DNA from: an uncultured Bacteroidales bacterium
Lineage (GTDB): Bacteria; Bacteroidota; Bacteroidia; Bacteroidales; UBA932
Assembly: GCA_946062035.1 (NCBI GenBank)
Contig: CAMGTS010000019.1
Span: forward strand, 1-11,938
DNA: 11,938 nt
Direction of reading: 5' to 3'
The notes beneath the pieces were generated by a model. The model worked only from the letters and a program-made list of their open reading frames with translations, made no database searches and was not told the origin of the DNA. Made by a program: the position numbers and the translations under genes. This document shows, one piece after another, positions 1 through 7,143 of the stretch. Position 1 is the stretch's first letter. Each line of letters begins with the position of its first letter.

Positions 1-1
1 A

Positions 2-442
2 GTACACTCGCTTGTATTCACATGGCAAGGCCATAAAGATGAACATGGAGGACATAAGCCGGATGGCGCATGGGGTCTCTACTGGCGCTCACTTAAAGCC
101 TATGCCGGAGTTGCGGCGGCTTTTCTGATTGTCTGCGGATTCGGCTGGTGTGCGTTAAAGCTCACAAACAAGATTACCGGAAAACAGGATTTTACGGGAA
201 TAGCTCAGGAGCAAGAGGTTGATACAGATGTTCTTTTAGATAGTCTGGAAAATATCTATTATGCAAATGTCGGTATTGAACTGAGTTCAAATGAAGAGAA
301 ACTTGCCGCTGAAGTGGAGTCAGCGGACGGAGAGAACTCGGCGGAGATGACTTTGACAGATGAGGAGATTGAAGAGTATCTGATACAGACTCCGACCTCA
401 TTCTCATCCCTGTTGGCAGAAGAAATAAGTAATATTCACTAA
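2..442 (+). CDS. Single-pass membrane protein, 5'-truncated (anti-sigma-like position)
   Basis: An open frame enters from the left edge and ends at TAA 440-442, giving 146 visible residues; the true start lies outside the window. A hydrophobic segment at about visible residues 33-54 (nt 98-163, containing AGVAAAFLIVCGF) is a good single membrane span. It is followed by a long acidic, Glu-rich tail that ends with TDEEIEEYLI and a short amphipathic end. I see no enzyme motif. The next gene starts one base after the stop and encodes a secreted LTPEE-type helical protein. In Bacteroidota this pair commonly follows an ECF sigma factor gene, the membrane protein being a putative anti-sigma or regulatory partner. 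That role is inference from position and architecture, and the sigma gene is not in view. It could also simply be an uncharacterised membrane protein. Confidence 0.7.
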   Translation, partial: VHSLVFTWQGHKDEHGGHKPDGAWGLYWRSLKAYAGVAAAFLIVCGFGWCALKLTNKITGKQDFTGIAQEQEVDTDVLLDSLENIYYANVGIELSSNEEKLAAEVESADGENSAEMTLTDEEIEEYLIQTPTSFSSLLAEEISNIH

Positions 443-443
443 T

Positions 444-959
444 ATGAAAACTTTAGTCAGATGTTTATCCTGTATAACGCTTGCAGCATGTATTATGCTG
501 TCAGTCAAAGTTTCGGCACAGGAAAATAGAAACAAACAACCGCATAAGACTTCTATGGAAAATGTCAGAAGTCAGAAAATCGCATACTTTACAGATAAGC
601 TCGCTCTTACTCCTGAAGAGTCTGAAAAGTTCTGGCCCGTCTATAACATGAGGGAAAAGATGTGCGGCAAGGCGAGAATGAATACCCGTCATGCGATGAA
701 AAAATTGCTTGATGCGGCCAATTCTGAATCCGCAACCGATGCGGAGGTCAAGGCTCTGGCGGAAGCTTTCTATGATTCCATGAAAAAAGAGGGGGAGCTT
801 TCAAAAGAGAACTACGAAGAGTATTTAAAGGTGCTCCCTGTTAAAAAGGCTGTTCAAGTGCGTATAATCGCAGATCAGTTCATGCGCCACCTTATCGGCC
901 AACTCAGGAAAACAAGACCGGAGAAAGGTGGTAAACAACCCGCCCCTCCACAAGAGTAG
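444..959 (+). CDS. Secreted Spy/LTxxQ-like helical periplasmic protein
   Basis: A 171-residue protein. The N-terminus has basic residues (K2, R6), a hydrophobic core and a VSA signal-peptidase I site at about residue 25, so it is probably exported. LAAC at 13-16 also fits a lipobox, but the hydrophobic stretch continues past Cys16, so I favour ordinary secretion over lipidation. The mature part is charged and mostly helical. The segment LTPEESEKFWPVYN (55-68) resembles the LTxxQ/Spy-like motif of periplasmic stress proteins, and related small proteins are widespread in Bacteroidota. The C-terminus is basic and Pro-rich (from about 156). The start ATG lies one base after the upstream membrane-protein stop, which implies co-transcription and perhaps translational coupling. 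A role as an envelope-stress chaperone or sensor is inferred only. A hairpin terminator follows at 988-1019. Confidence 0.78.
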   Translation: MKTLVRCLSCITLAACIMLSVKVSAQENRNKQPHKTSMENVRSQKIAYFTDKLALTPEESEKFWPVYNMREKMCGKARMNTRHAMKKLLDAANSESATDAEVKALAEAFYDSMKKEGELSKENYEEYLKVLPVKKAVQVRIIADQFMRHLIGQLRKTRPEKGGKQPAPPQE

Positions 960-967
960 ATTATAAA

Positions 968-1729
968 CTACAAATAGAAATCTTTTGTGATGGCCTTGTA
1001 CTCTTGTGTGAGGCCATCATTATTTTGAATCGCAAGGCTTTCTCTTTCAATGGTTTTCGGCAACCCCTTAACAAGCTCAGCCATTATTCTCTTGGGTTCG
1101 GCAGCCCCGTCTTTAGCATAGACGGCACATGTACGCCTCACAAAAAGGAATCTCTCGTTTGCGATCTTTTCAAATACACTAAACTCATCTACAGGAAGAA
1201 TCACGACAAACGAACCGCTATCTTTAAGCAAGCGTATAGAACATTCTATCAGATCTTTATAAGAAAGGCTGTCGTTATGTCTCGCATCTGTGCGCCTCTT
1301 CCCTACAGATTTGAGAGAGTTTGAAAAATATGGCGGATTGGATATGACAATATCAAACGCCATCGTGTGGTCCGCCACATATTCCTGCACCGCCACGTGC
1401 TTGCATTCAAGAACTGAAGCCCACCTCGAACCGGCAAAATTTCCTGATGCCGTCATACAACTTGCCTCATCGATATCAATCCCGGTTATCTTCAGTTCAA
1501 TACTCGCTTTCGTGCACATAGGAAAAACCCGCTGTGCCAATATCAGGGCTATAACCCCTGTACCCGTGCCGATATCCAGAATCTTCGCACCCTCTTCAAA
1601 TCTACGACTGTTCCCTCCGAAATTCAAAGGACACCACGCACCGAGCAAAACTCCGTCGGTGTTCACTTTCATCGAGACATCTTCTTGATTTACAGTGAAC
1701 TGCTTAAATCTGAAATAACTATTCCCCAT
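968..1729 (-). CDS. trmN6: tRNA1(Val) (adenine(37)-N6)-methyltransferase TrmN6 (YfiC family)
   Basis: 253 residues, close to the usual family length. The enzyme transfers a methyl group from S-adenosylmethionine to N6 of A37, next to the anticodon, in tRNA1Val. The N-terminus FRFKQFTVNQ...MKVNTDGVLLGAW is the family hallmark. SAM motif I is LDIGTGTGVIAL (51-62), followed by the acidic strand end GIDID (83-87). The catalytic NPPYF motif is at 131-135, followed by the family's K/R-rich stretch KRRTDARHND. The start is ATG 1729, and no earlier in-frame start gives a family-like N-terminus. It lies 64 bases downstream of lolD on the same strand and is probably the third gene of the EF-G2 operon, although a weak own promoter cannot be excluded. 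Its stop is 8 bases from the convergent stop at 959, and its last codons contain that operon's terminator. Confidence 0.9.
   Translation of the reverse strand: MGNSYFRFKQFTVNQEDVSMKVNTDGVLLGAWCPLNFGGNSRRFEEGAKILDIGTGTGVIALILAQRVFPMCTKASIELKITGIDIDEASCMTASGNFAGSRWASVLECKHVAVQEYVADHTMAFDIVISNPPYFSNSLKSVGKRRTDARHNDSLSYKDLIECSIRLLKDSGSFVVILPVDEFSVFEKIANERFLFVRRTCAVYAKDGAAEPKRIMAELVKGLPKTIERESLAIQNNDGLTQEYKAITKDFYL
988..1026 (+). terminator. Rho-independent-type terminator for the 444-959 operon, inside trmN6
   Basis: The arms TGATGGCCT (988-996) and AGGCCATCA (1011-1019) pair perfectly over 9 bp around a 14-base loop. On the plus strand they are followed by TTATTTTG. Position and polarity fit termination of the secreted-protein operon, whose last stop is at 959. 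The hairpin lies wholly within the last codons of the convergent trmN6 gene. On the minus strand the stem is followed by CACAAAAG rather than a U-run, so it should act in one direction. The loop is larger than ideal. Confidence 0.6.
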
Positions 1730-1793
1730 CTTTCACAATACCGTGCAAAACGATTGCTTAATCAAGCTTGCCTGAGCGACTGCTATGGTACAT

Positions 1794-2450
1794 TTAGACA
1801 AAAGAACCGTCTTTGATCTCAAGAATCCTGTCGCTTCTTTCCGCAAGGGACGGGTCGTGAGTCACTATTATAATCGTCTGACCATAAGTATCCCTCAGCT
1901 TGAAAAAGAGGTTGTGAAGTTCCTCTTTTGTCACACTGTCAAGATTGCCGGTTGGCTCATCGGCAAGAATAAGTTCCGGACTATTGATAAGGGCTCTGGC
2001 TATTGCGACCCTTTGCTGCTCTCCTCCGCTCAACTCCGAAGGGCGGCTCTCTTCCTTGCCGGCAAGTCCCAACTCGGCGAGAATATCTTTCGCCCTATCT
2101 TTCATCTCTTTGACACTTAGCGTTTTACCGATAAGGGCGGGCATAATGACATTCTCCAAAGCCGAAAATTCGGGCAGAAGATGATGAAATTGGAATACAA
2201 AGCCTATCTTCCTGTTACGGAACTCCGCCAACTGTTTTTGGTTTAGAGAAAAAACATCCGTCCCGTCTATTATCACCTTTCCCGAATCAGGAGAAAGTAT
2301 CGTACCGAGTATCTGTAAAAGTGTGGTTTTCCCTGCGCCGCTCGCTCCGATTATGCTCAGGATCTCCCCTTTTTCAACAGAAAAATCAAGGCCCTTGAGA
2401 ACCTGACGATTCCCAAAGGCCTTGAAAATATCTTTACATTCTATCAGCAT
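1794..2450 (-). CDS. lolD: Lipoprotein-releasing ABC transporter ATP-binding protein LolD
   Basis: 218 residues from ATG 2448-2450. It is the cytoplasmic ATPase that, with LolC/E-type membrane subunits, extracts mature lipoproteins from the inner membrane for transfer to LolA. Visible motifs are Walker [10 protein letters not shown] (35-43), Q-loop Q87, the LolD-like segment [14 protein letters not shown] (88-101), signature LSGGEQQRV (140-148), Walker B LILADEP (160-166) with catalytic Glu165, and H-loop His198. The frame stays open for 73 more codons upstream, but that stretch is antisense-free overlap with the EF-G2-like gene and resembles no ABC protein. [13 protein letters not shown] is a normal LolD N-terminus. 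The start lies 4 bases after the EF-G2 stop, indicating co-transcription and likely coupled translation. No lolC/E gene is in the window. MacB-type ATPases are close relatives, so the Lol assignment is strong but rests on sequence resemblance. Confidence 0.9.
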   Translation of the reverse strand: MLIECKDIFKAFGNRQVLKGLDFSVEKGEILSIIGASGAGKTTLLQILGTILSPDSGKVIIDGTDVFSLNQKQLAEFRNRKIGFVFQFHHLLPEFSALENVIMPALIGKTLSVKEMKDRAKDILAELGLAGKEESRPSELSGGEQQRVAIARALINSPELILADEPTGNLDSVTKEELHNLFFKLRDTYGQTIIIVTHDPSLAERSDRILEIKDGSFV

Positions 2451-2454
2451 TCCG

Positions 2455-4605
2455 CTATTCGTCTTTCTCGCTCTCCTCGTAAGCCTTAAGAAGCTTCTCC
2501 TGAACATCGGCAGGAACTTGCTGATACTCTGCGAATTTCTGTGTAAATGTCGCACGTCCTGAAGTAAGGGAGCTAAGGGTTGTCGAATATCTGTAAAGCT
2601 CTGCGAGTGGGATACGAGCCTTGAGAACCTCGAATCCTGCCTCACTCTGCATTCCTTCGATAAGGGCACGGCGGTTCTGAAGGTCGCTCATCACATCACC
2701 CATGCAGTCTGAAGGAACTGTTACCTCGATATTGTAGATAGGCTCCATAATCTTCGGGCCAGCCTTCTTGAACGCCTCCTTGAATGCATTACGTGCGGCG
2801 AGTTTGAATGAAAGCTCGTTTGAATCTACCGGGTGCATCTTACCGTCATATACGAAGACTCTGATATCGCGGGCATACGAACCCGTAAGAGGACCTTCTG
2901 TCATCTTCTCCATTATACCTTTGAGGATAGCAGGCATAAATCGAGCGTCGATAGCGCCACCAACGACACAGTTGTAATACTCCAACTTGCCGCCCCACTC
3001 CAAAGGATATTCCTCTTTGTTCTTTACGTTCAGGACCATCTCCTGTCCGTCTACCTTGAACTTGTTGCTTTCAGGCTTGCCTTCAACGTATGGCTCTATA
3101 AGGAGGTGAACCTCTCCGAACTGGCCTGCGCCACCTGACTGCTTCTTGTGTCTGTAGTCTGCGGTTGCCACCTTTGTAATTGTCTCCCTGTAAGGAATCT
3201 TCGGAGCCATAAGCTCTATTTCCAACTTATCTACATTGTTGAGTTTCCACTTGAGGATATTGATATGGTGCTCTCCCTGACCGCTTAAGATAGTCTGCTT
3301 GAGTTCCTTAGAATATTCGACAACAATTGTAGGATCTTCAGCTGACGCTCTGTTAAGAAGTTCGCCAAGTTTCTCCTCATCCTTTTCCTCCTTAGCCTTT
3401 ATTGCTGTACGGAACTTAGGCTCAGGGAATTTTGTCGGAGCATAGACCATCTCGGTACCTGCAGCCAAAGTCATTCCGACCCTTACGCTCTTAAGTTTTA
3501 CCGTGCAGCCTATATCGCCGGCTTTCATTTCGGAAACCTTCTCTCTCTTCTTTCCGGCAGCCGCGTATATAATAGAGATTCTTTCTTTGTCGCCGGTCTC
3601 TGGATTTACGAGATCCATACCCTCTTTAAGAATACCGCTCATTACCTTGAAGTAAGCGACATCGCCAAGGTGCTGCTCAAGAGCCGTCTTATAGAAGAAC
3701 AAGGTTGTAGGGCCGTTTGCATCGATTTTGGCGTTTGAACCATCCTTCAAAGGAACCTCTACATCCGCAGGATTAGGATTCGTATTGATGGTAAACTCCA
3801 TAAGTCTCTTGACACCGATGTCTTTCTTCGCTGAAAGGCAGAATACAGGGAAGATATCCCCTAATACCATACCGGCTCTAAGACCTGAACGTATTTCATC
3901 CTCAGAAAGAGAACCTTTGTCGAAGAATGTCTCCATAAGACTCTCATCGTTTTCCGCAGCCTTCTCAATAAGCTCCTGCTGAAGGGCTTTTGCTTCTTCC
4001 AACATATCCGCAGGAATCTCAAGCTCCTCGCGTGTTCCGTTATCGTCCTTGAATCTGTACATCTTCATCTTCAGAACATCGATAAAAGCATCGAAAGAAG
4101 GGCCCGGATTAACCGGATACTGAACCAATACAATCTTTCCGCAATAAACATTCTTCAATGAATCAATCGCAAGATGCCAGTCCGCCTTTTCGTGGTCGAG
4201 TTGGTTGATAGCAATGGTAACAGGTTTATGATGCTTCAGAGCCTGACGGATGAAAATCTCAGTACCGACCTCTACCCCCTGTGTAGCGTTGACCAACACT
4301 ATACCGCTCTCGCAAACGGTAAATGCAGAATAAACACCACCTACGAAATCATCAGAACCCGGAGTGTCGATGATATTGAATTTTGTATCCTTGAATTCGG
4401 TATACAAAAGAGTCGAATAGATTGATCTCTGATAAATCTGCTCAATCTCCGTGTTGTCACTCATTGTGTTTTTTCCCTCTATTGTTCCTCTTCGGTCTAT
4501 AACCTTGCCTTCGAACATCATGCTTTCGGCCAAACTGGTCTTGCCTGATTTAGAGCTGCCGAGAAGGACTACATTACGCACATTTTTGGTTTCGTAAGTT
4601 TTCAT
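2455..4605 (-). CDS. fusA2: EF-G2-type elongation factor G paralogue with degenerate GTPase motifs
   Basis: 716 residues with the full EF-G domain order: G domain (about 1-280), domain II (about 295-390), III (about 395-475), IV (from about 480, KKQSGGAGQFGEV, tip HPVDS 591-595) and V (about 618-700). EF-G drives mRNA-tRNA translocation. Here several GTPase positions differ from canonical EF-G. The P-loop is GSSKSGKT (16-23), with Lys19 where EF-G has the cation-binding Asp. Switch I has RSIYST (60-65) in place of RGIT. Switch II is DTPGSDDF (80-87), with Ser84 in place of the catalytic His of DTPGHVDF. G4 is NQLD (134-137) in place of NKMD. This matches my memory of Bacteroides thetaiotaomicron EF-G2, a GTPase-deficient paralogue needed in carbon starvation and gut colonisation. 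That it works the same way here is inference. It is the first gene of the operon with lolD and trmN6. A normal fusA is expected elsewhere in the genome. Confidence 0.9.
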   Translation of the reverse strand: MKTYETKNVRNVVLLGSSKSGKTSLAESMMFEGKVIDRRGTIEGKNTMSDNTEIEQIYQRSIYSTLLYTEFKDTKFNIIDTPGSDDFVGGVYSAFTVCESGIVLVNATQGVEVGTEIFIRQALKHHKPVTIAINQLDHEKADWHLAIDSLKNVYCGKIVLVQYPVNPGPSFDAFIDVLKMKMYRFKDDNGTREELEIPADMLEEAKALQQELIEKAAENDESLMETFFDKGSLSEDEIRSGLRAGMVLGDIFPVFCLSAKKDIGVKRLMEFTINTNPNPADVEVPLKDGSNAKIDANGPTTLFFYKTALEQHLGDVAYFKVMSGILKEGMDLVNPETGDKERISIIYAAAGKKREKVSEMKAGDIGCTVKLKSVRVGMTLAAGTEMVYAPTKFPEPKFRTAIKAKEEKDEEKLGELLNRASAEDPTIVVEYSKELKQTILSGQGEHHINILKWKLNNVDKLEIELMAPKIPYRETITKVATADYRHKKQSGGAGQFGEVHLLIEPYVEGKPESNKFKVDGQEMVLNVKNKEEYPLEWGGKLEYYNCVVGGAIDARFMPAILKGIMEKMTEGPLTGSYARDIRVFVYDGKMHPVDSNELSFKLAARNAFKEAFKKAGPKIMEPIYNIEVTVPSDCMGDVMSDLQNRRALIEGMQSEAGFEVLKARIPLAELYRYSTTLSSLTSGRATFTQKFAEYQQVPADVQEKLLKAYEESEKDE

Positions 4606-4653
4606 TTTATTGTTGTTTATCTATTGTGTACTAATATTTTAGCTACAGGAATT

Positions 4654-4661
4654 CAAATTTA
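4654..4661 (-). promoter_or_regulatory. Candidate -7 box for the EF-G2/lolD/trmN6 operon
   Basis: On the minus strand this reads TAAATTTG, an exact match to the Bacteroides -7 consensus TAnnTTTG. It would give a transcript start near 4647 and a leader of about 40 bases before ATG 4605. No good TTTG box is visible at the expected -33 distance (near 4680), so the promoter may be weak or activator-dependent. Confidence 0.45.
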
Positions 4662-4835
4662 ATAAAAAACATACTCATTTCCTTGAACAGATTTCGGGCA
4701 GACCTCAACATTCTTGGCAAAATATCAGGATTTTTTGGTAAACCGCACTGCCATAATACTCGTAAATCATTAATCATCAAAAGATTAGCCGTGTTGTAAA
4801 AATCATGCCAAAAGTCTGTTTTATGGTATAATATT

Positions 4836-4865
4836 TTTGCGCACGGCCCATTAATATTATATTTG
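4836..4865 (+). promoter_or_regulatory. Candidate Bacteroides-type promoter for the S46 peptidase-mrp operon
   Basis: TTTG (4836-4839) is followed after 18 bases by TATATTTG (4858-4865), an exact TAnnTTTG match at near-normal -33/-7 spacing. The predicted transcript start is near 4871, leaving a leader of about 120 bases before ATG 4991. A second TAnnTTTG match, TATTTTTG (4832-4839), overlaps the -33 box but lacks a partner upstream. Confidence 0.55.
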
Positions 4866-4990
4866 CCTACAACATGTTTGCGACGTTAAGGCGATAAAAA
4901 TATCGGAACACTTCTCACCCATCTGTCTTCAGCATATATGCGCCCTACGGCAAACCTGATGTATGATAGAACTTTTTAGTATTTAATAAA

Positions 4991-7141
4991 ATGAAAAAAC
5001 TTTTATTGGCTGTCGCAGCGGTAATGTTTATCCTACCGTTGCAGACAAGAGCGGACGAAGGAATGTGGCTTTTGCAGCTCCTTGAGAAGATGAACTACAA
5101 GGATATGAAAGCCGCCGGATGCAAGCTCACCGCTAAGCAGATTTATGATGTCAACAATTCATCATTGAAAGACGCTATCGTTATATTCGGCGGAGGATGC
5201 ACCGCCGAGGTTGTTTCAGACAAAGGACTCGTATTCACCAACCACCATTGCGGATATCGCTATATCCAGCAGCTCAGCGGAGTCGGCCATGACTATCTGA
5301 GAGACGGATATTGGGCGATGAACACCTCAGAGGAGCTTCCAGCAGAGGGGCTTTCCGTGACTTTCATTGACCGCTTTGTAGATGTCACCGATATATACAG
5401 ACCGGCTGTCGAAAAAGCCGGGAACATGGAAAGAGGGGAGAGAGACAAATTCCTCAGAAACATAGAAGACAGTCTCGTGAAAGCCTCAATCGGTGATGAT
5501 AAATACCTAAGAGGCAGAGTAAGAGGTTTTTACAATAATAATGTTTACTACCTTATCGTCACCAAAACCTTCAGTGATGTACGTTTTGTAGGTGCCCCGT
5601 CTTCATCAATAGGAAAGTTCGGTGGTGAGACCGACAACTGGGAATGGCCTCGTCACACAGGCGATTTCTCTGTTTTCAGAATCTACGCTGACAAAGACAA
5701 TAACCCGGCTCCATACTCAAAGGATAATGTCCCTTACACTCCTAAGAAATCCCTTACGATTTCAATGAAGGGTTACAAACCTGGCGACTTCACAATGATT
5801 ATCGGTTTTCCTGGCAGCACCCAGAGATATCTTACAAGCCAGGAGGTCGTAGAGATGAGAGATGCTGCGAACTATCCGAGATATACAAGCAGAACAGTAA
5901 AGGAGGACATCTGGAGAAAGGCGATGCGTGCGGATGAAAAGATTAACATCCAGTATGCCAACAAGTTCGCAGGTTCTTCAAACTTCCGCAAGAAGAGCCT
6001 CGGCATGAACGAAACCTTTGCGAAACTCAATATAGTCGAGCGCAGGGCGGAAAACGAAAAAGCGTTCCAGGAGTGGGTCAATGTTTCACCTGAGAGACAG
6101 GAAAAATACGGCAAGGTCATCGAGACTATCAATCGTATCGTTTCCGAGAGGACAAACGTAAGGAAGAATTTCACGTATCTGACCGAAACTTTGATTCAGG
6201 CTCCTGAGTTTATACAGGCGTTCTCCGTTGTGGGTAACGGCAAACTCGGAATCAAGAAAAACGCTGACAAAAAAGAGGCGATGCTTGCCGAATGCAAGGA
6301 GAATCTTGACGCTTTCTTCAAGGATTACAACGCCGGTGTAGACAGAGAGACATCAAAAGCTCTCATCAAGTTCTACAGAGAAAAGGCGGATAAAGAGTAT
6401 CTTCCTGATTTCTATGAGACTATCGATACCGCTTTCAACGGAAGCGTCGATGCCTATGTTGACAATATTTTCAACTCTTTCAGATTTTCGAATACAGAAG
6501 AGGCGTTGAAGATGATTGCGGATACCACTTATAACCCTTACGATGAGCCGATTTTCAATTATTGGAGGTCTTGGTCTTCGCTCTACAACAAACTTTACTC
6601 ACAAGTCAACAAGGACGTAAAAGAGTTGAACGCCGCCAAGAAACTCTACATGGAGGGCATTATGGAGAAAAACGGCGGTGCCGCCATGTATCCTGACGCA
6701 AACTCCACGATGAGACTTACTTACGGAAAAGTAGGCGGTTACAGACCAAAAGACGGTGTCGAGTATAAATATTATACGACCATTGACGGTGTCATGGAAA
6801 AAGAGGATCCGAATAATCCGGAGTTCGTCGTGCCTGCAAAACTTAAAGAACTTTGGAAAGCCAAGGATTACGGACGCTACGCCAATGAGAACGGCGAGCT
6901 TGTGACATGCTTCCTTACAAATAATGACATCACCGGCGGTAATTCAGGTTCTGATGTTCTGAACGCCAAGGGAGAACTTATCGGACTTGCTTTCGACGGC
7001 AACTGGGAGAGCATGAGCAGCGATATCATTTTCGAAACCAATCTTCAAAGATGTATCAATGTGGATATCCGTTACGTCCTTTTCGTCATCGACAAGGTCG
7101 GTGGTGCTGGATATCTCCTTGACGAACTGAAAATCAAATAG
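4991..7141 (+). CDS. S46 family dipeptidyl-peptidase, DPP7-type specificity
   Basis: 716 residues, the normal S46 length. These chymotrypsin-fold serine exopeptidases cleave dipeptides from oligopeptide N-termini in the periplasm of Bacteroidota. A signal peptide (1-21, cleaved after TRA) leaves the typical mature start DEGMW. The catalytic triad is His86 (in TNHHCG), Asp225 (in HTGDF) and Ser652 (in GGNSGS). Residues matching the substrate N-terminus clamp of the DAP BII structure, as I recall it, are Asn216, Trp217, Arg221, Asn331 and Asp669. Gly670, 18 after the catalytic Ser, lies where DPP11 has the Arg that selects acidic P1 residues. A Gly there predicts DPP7-like preference for hydrophobic P1. 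Asp655 follows GNSGS where Pro is common in relatives I remember. The start ATG follows an A/T-rich stretch (TTTAATAAA). mrp begins 2 bases after the stop. Confidence 0.93.
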   Translation: MKKLLLAVAAVMFILPLQTRADEGMWLLQLLEKMNYKDMKAAGCKLTAKQIYDVNNSSLKDAIVIFGGGCTAEVVSDKGLVFTNHHCGYRYIQQLSGVGHDYLRDGYWAMNTSEELPAEGLSVTFIDRFVDVTDIYRPAVEKAGNMERGERDKFLRNIEDSLVKASIGDDKYLRGRVRGFYNNNVYYLIVTKTFSDVRFVGAPSSSIGKFGGETDNWEWPRHTGDFSVFRIYADKDNNPAPYSKDNVPYTPKKSLTISMKGYKPGDFTMIIGFPGSTQRYLTSQEVVEMRDAANYPRYTSRTVKEDIWRKAMRADEKINIQYANKFAGSSNFRKKSLGMNETFAKLNIVERRAENEKAFQEWVNVSPERQEKYGKVIETINRIVSERTNVRKNFTYLTETLIQAPEFIQAFSVVGNGKLGIKKNADKKEAMLAECKENLDAFFKDYNAGVDRETSKALIKFYREKADKEYLPDFYETIDTAFNGSVDAYVDNIFNSFRFSNTEEALKMIADTTYNPYDEPIFNYWRSWSSLYNKLYSQVNKDVKELNAAKKLYMEGIMEKNGGAAMYPDANSTMRLTYGKVGGYRPKDGVEYKYYTTIDGVMEKEDPNNPEFVVPAKLKELWKAKDYGRYANENGELVTCFLTNNDITGGNSGSDVLNAKGELIGLAFDGNWESMSSDIIFETNLQRCINVDIRYVLFVIDKVGGAGYLLDELKIK

Positions 7142-7143
7142 AT

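Larger units (their letters stand above)
4606..4990. other. Divergent intergenic regulatory region (385 bases)
   Basis: This stretch separates the EF-G2 operon (leftward) from the S46 peptidase gene (rightward) and carries no convincing gene. It holds a -7-like box for each direction (separate entries). The right part, 4871-4990, would be a long peptidase leader of about 120 bases. It contains a small hairpin, CGATA (4892-4896) / TATCG (4901-4905), and a perfect 10-bp palindrome, GCATATATGC (4932-4941). Two tiny ATG frames (7 and 13 codons) lie in it but have no supporting evidence. The A/T-rich middle (4700-4830) shows nothing I recognise. If the EF-G2 gene is controlled by a CRP-like starvation regulator as in Bacteroides, its site should lie here, but I cannot identify it by eye. 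Confidence 0.6.

Noticed and set aside
1004..1688. Long plus-strand open frames opposite trmN6, and similar ones opposite the EF-G2-like, aspS and rsmA genes.
   Set aside because: They are antisense shadows of well-recognised genes and show no signal peptide, domain motif or start context of their own.
1730..1793. A separate promoter for trmN6; the minus strand has TCGTTTTG, one mismatch from TAnnTTTG.
   Set aside because: There is no -33 box at proper spacing and the gap is short, so operon transcription from the EF-G2 promoter is the simpler reading.
2451..2669. An N-terminal extension of LolD by 73 residues, overlapping the EF-G2-like gene.
   Set aside because: The added residues resemble no ABC protein and lie in another frame of the conserved EF-G domain V code; [13 protein letters not shown] at 2450 is a standard LolD start.
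4938..4979. A 13-codon frame ending 11 bases before the S46 peptidase gene, and a 7-codon frame at 4874-4897.
   Set aside because: Such short ATG frames occur by chance and nothing in codon use or start context supports translation.
4606..4990. Possible small RNA gene or riboswitch in the divergent region.
   Set aside because: Only short weak hairpins are visible and no known riboswitch core is recognisable.
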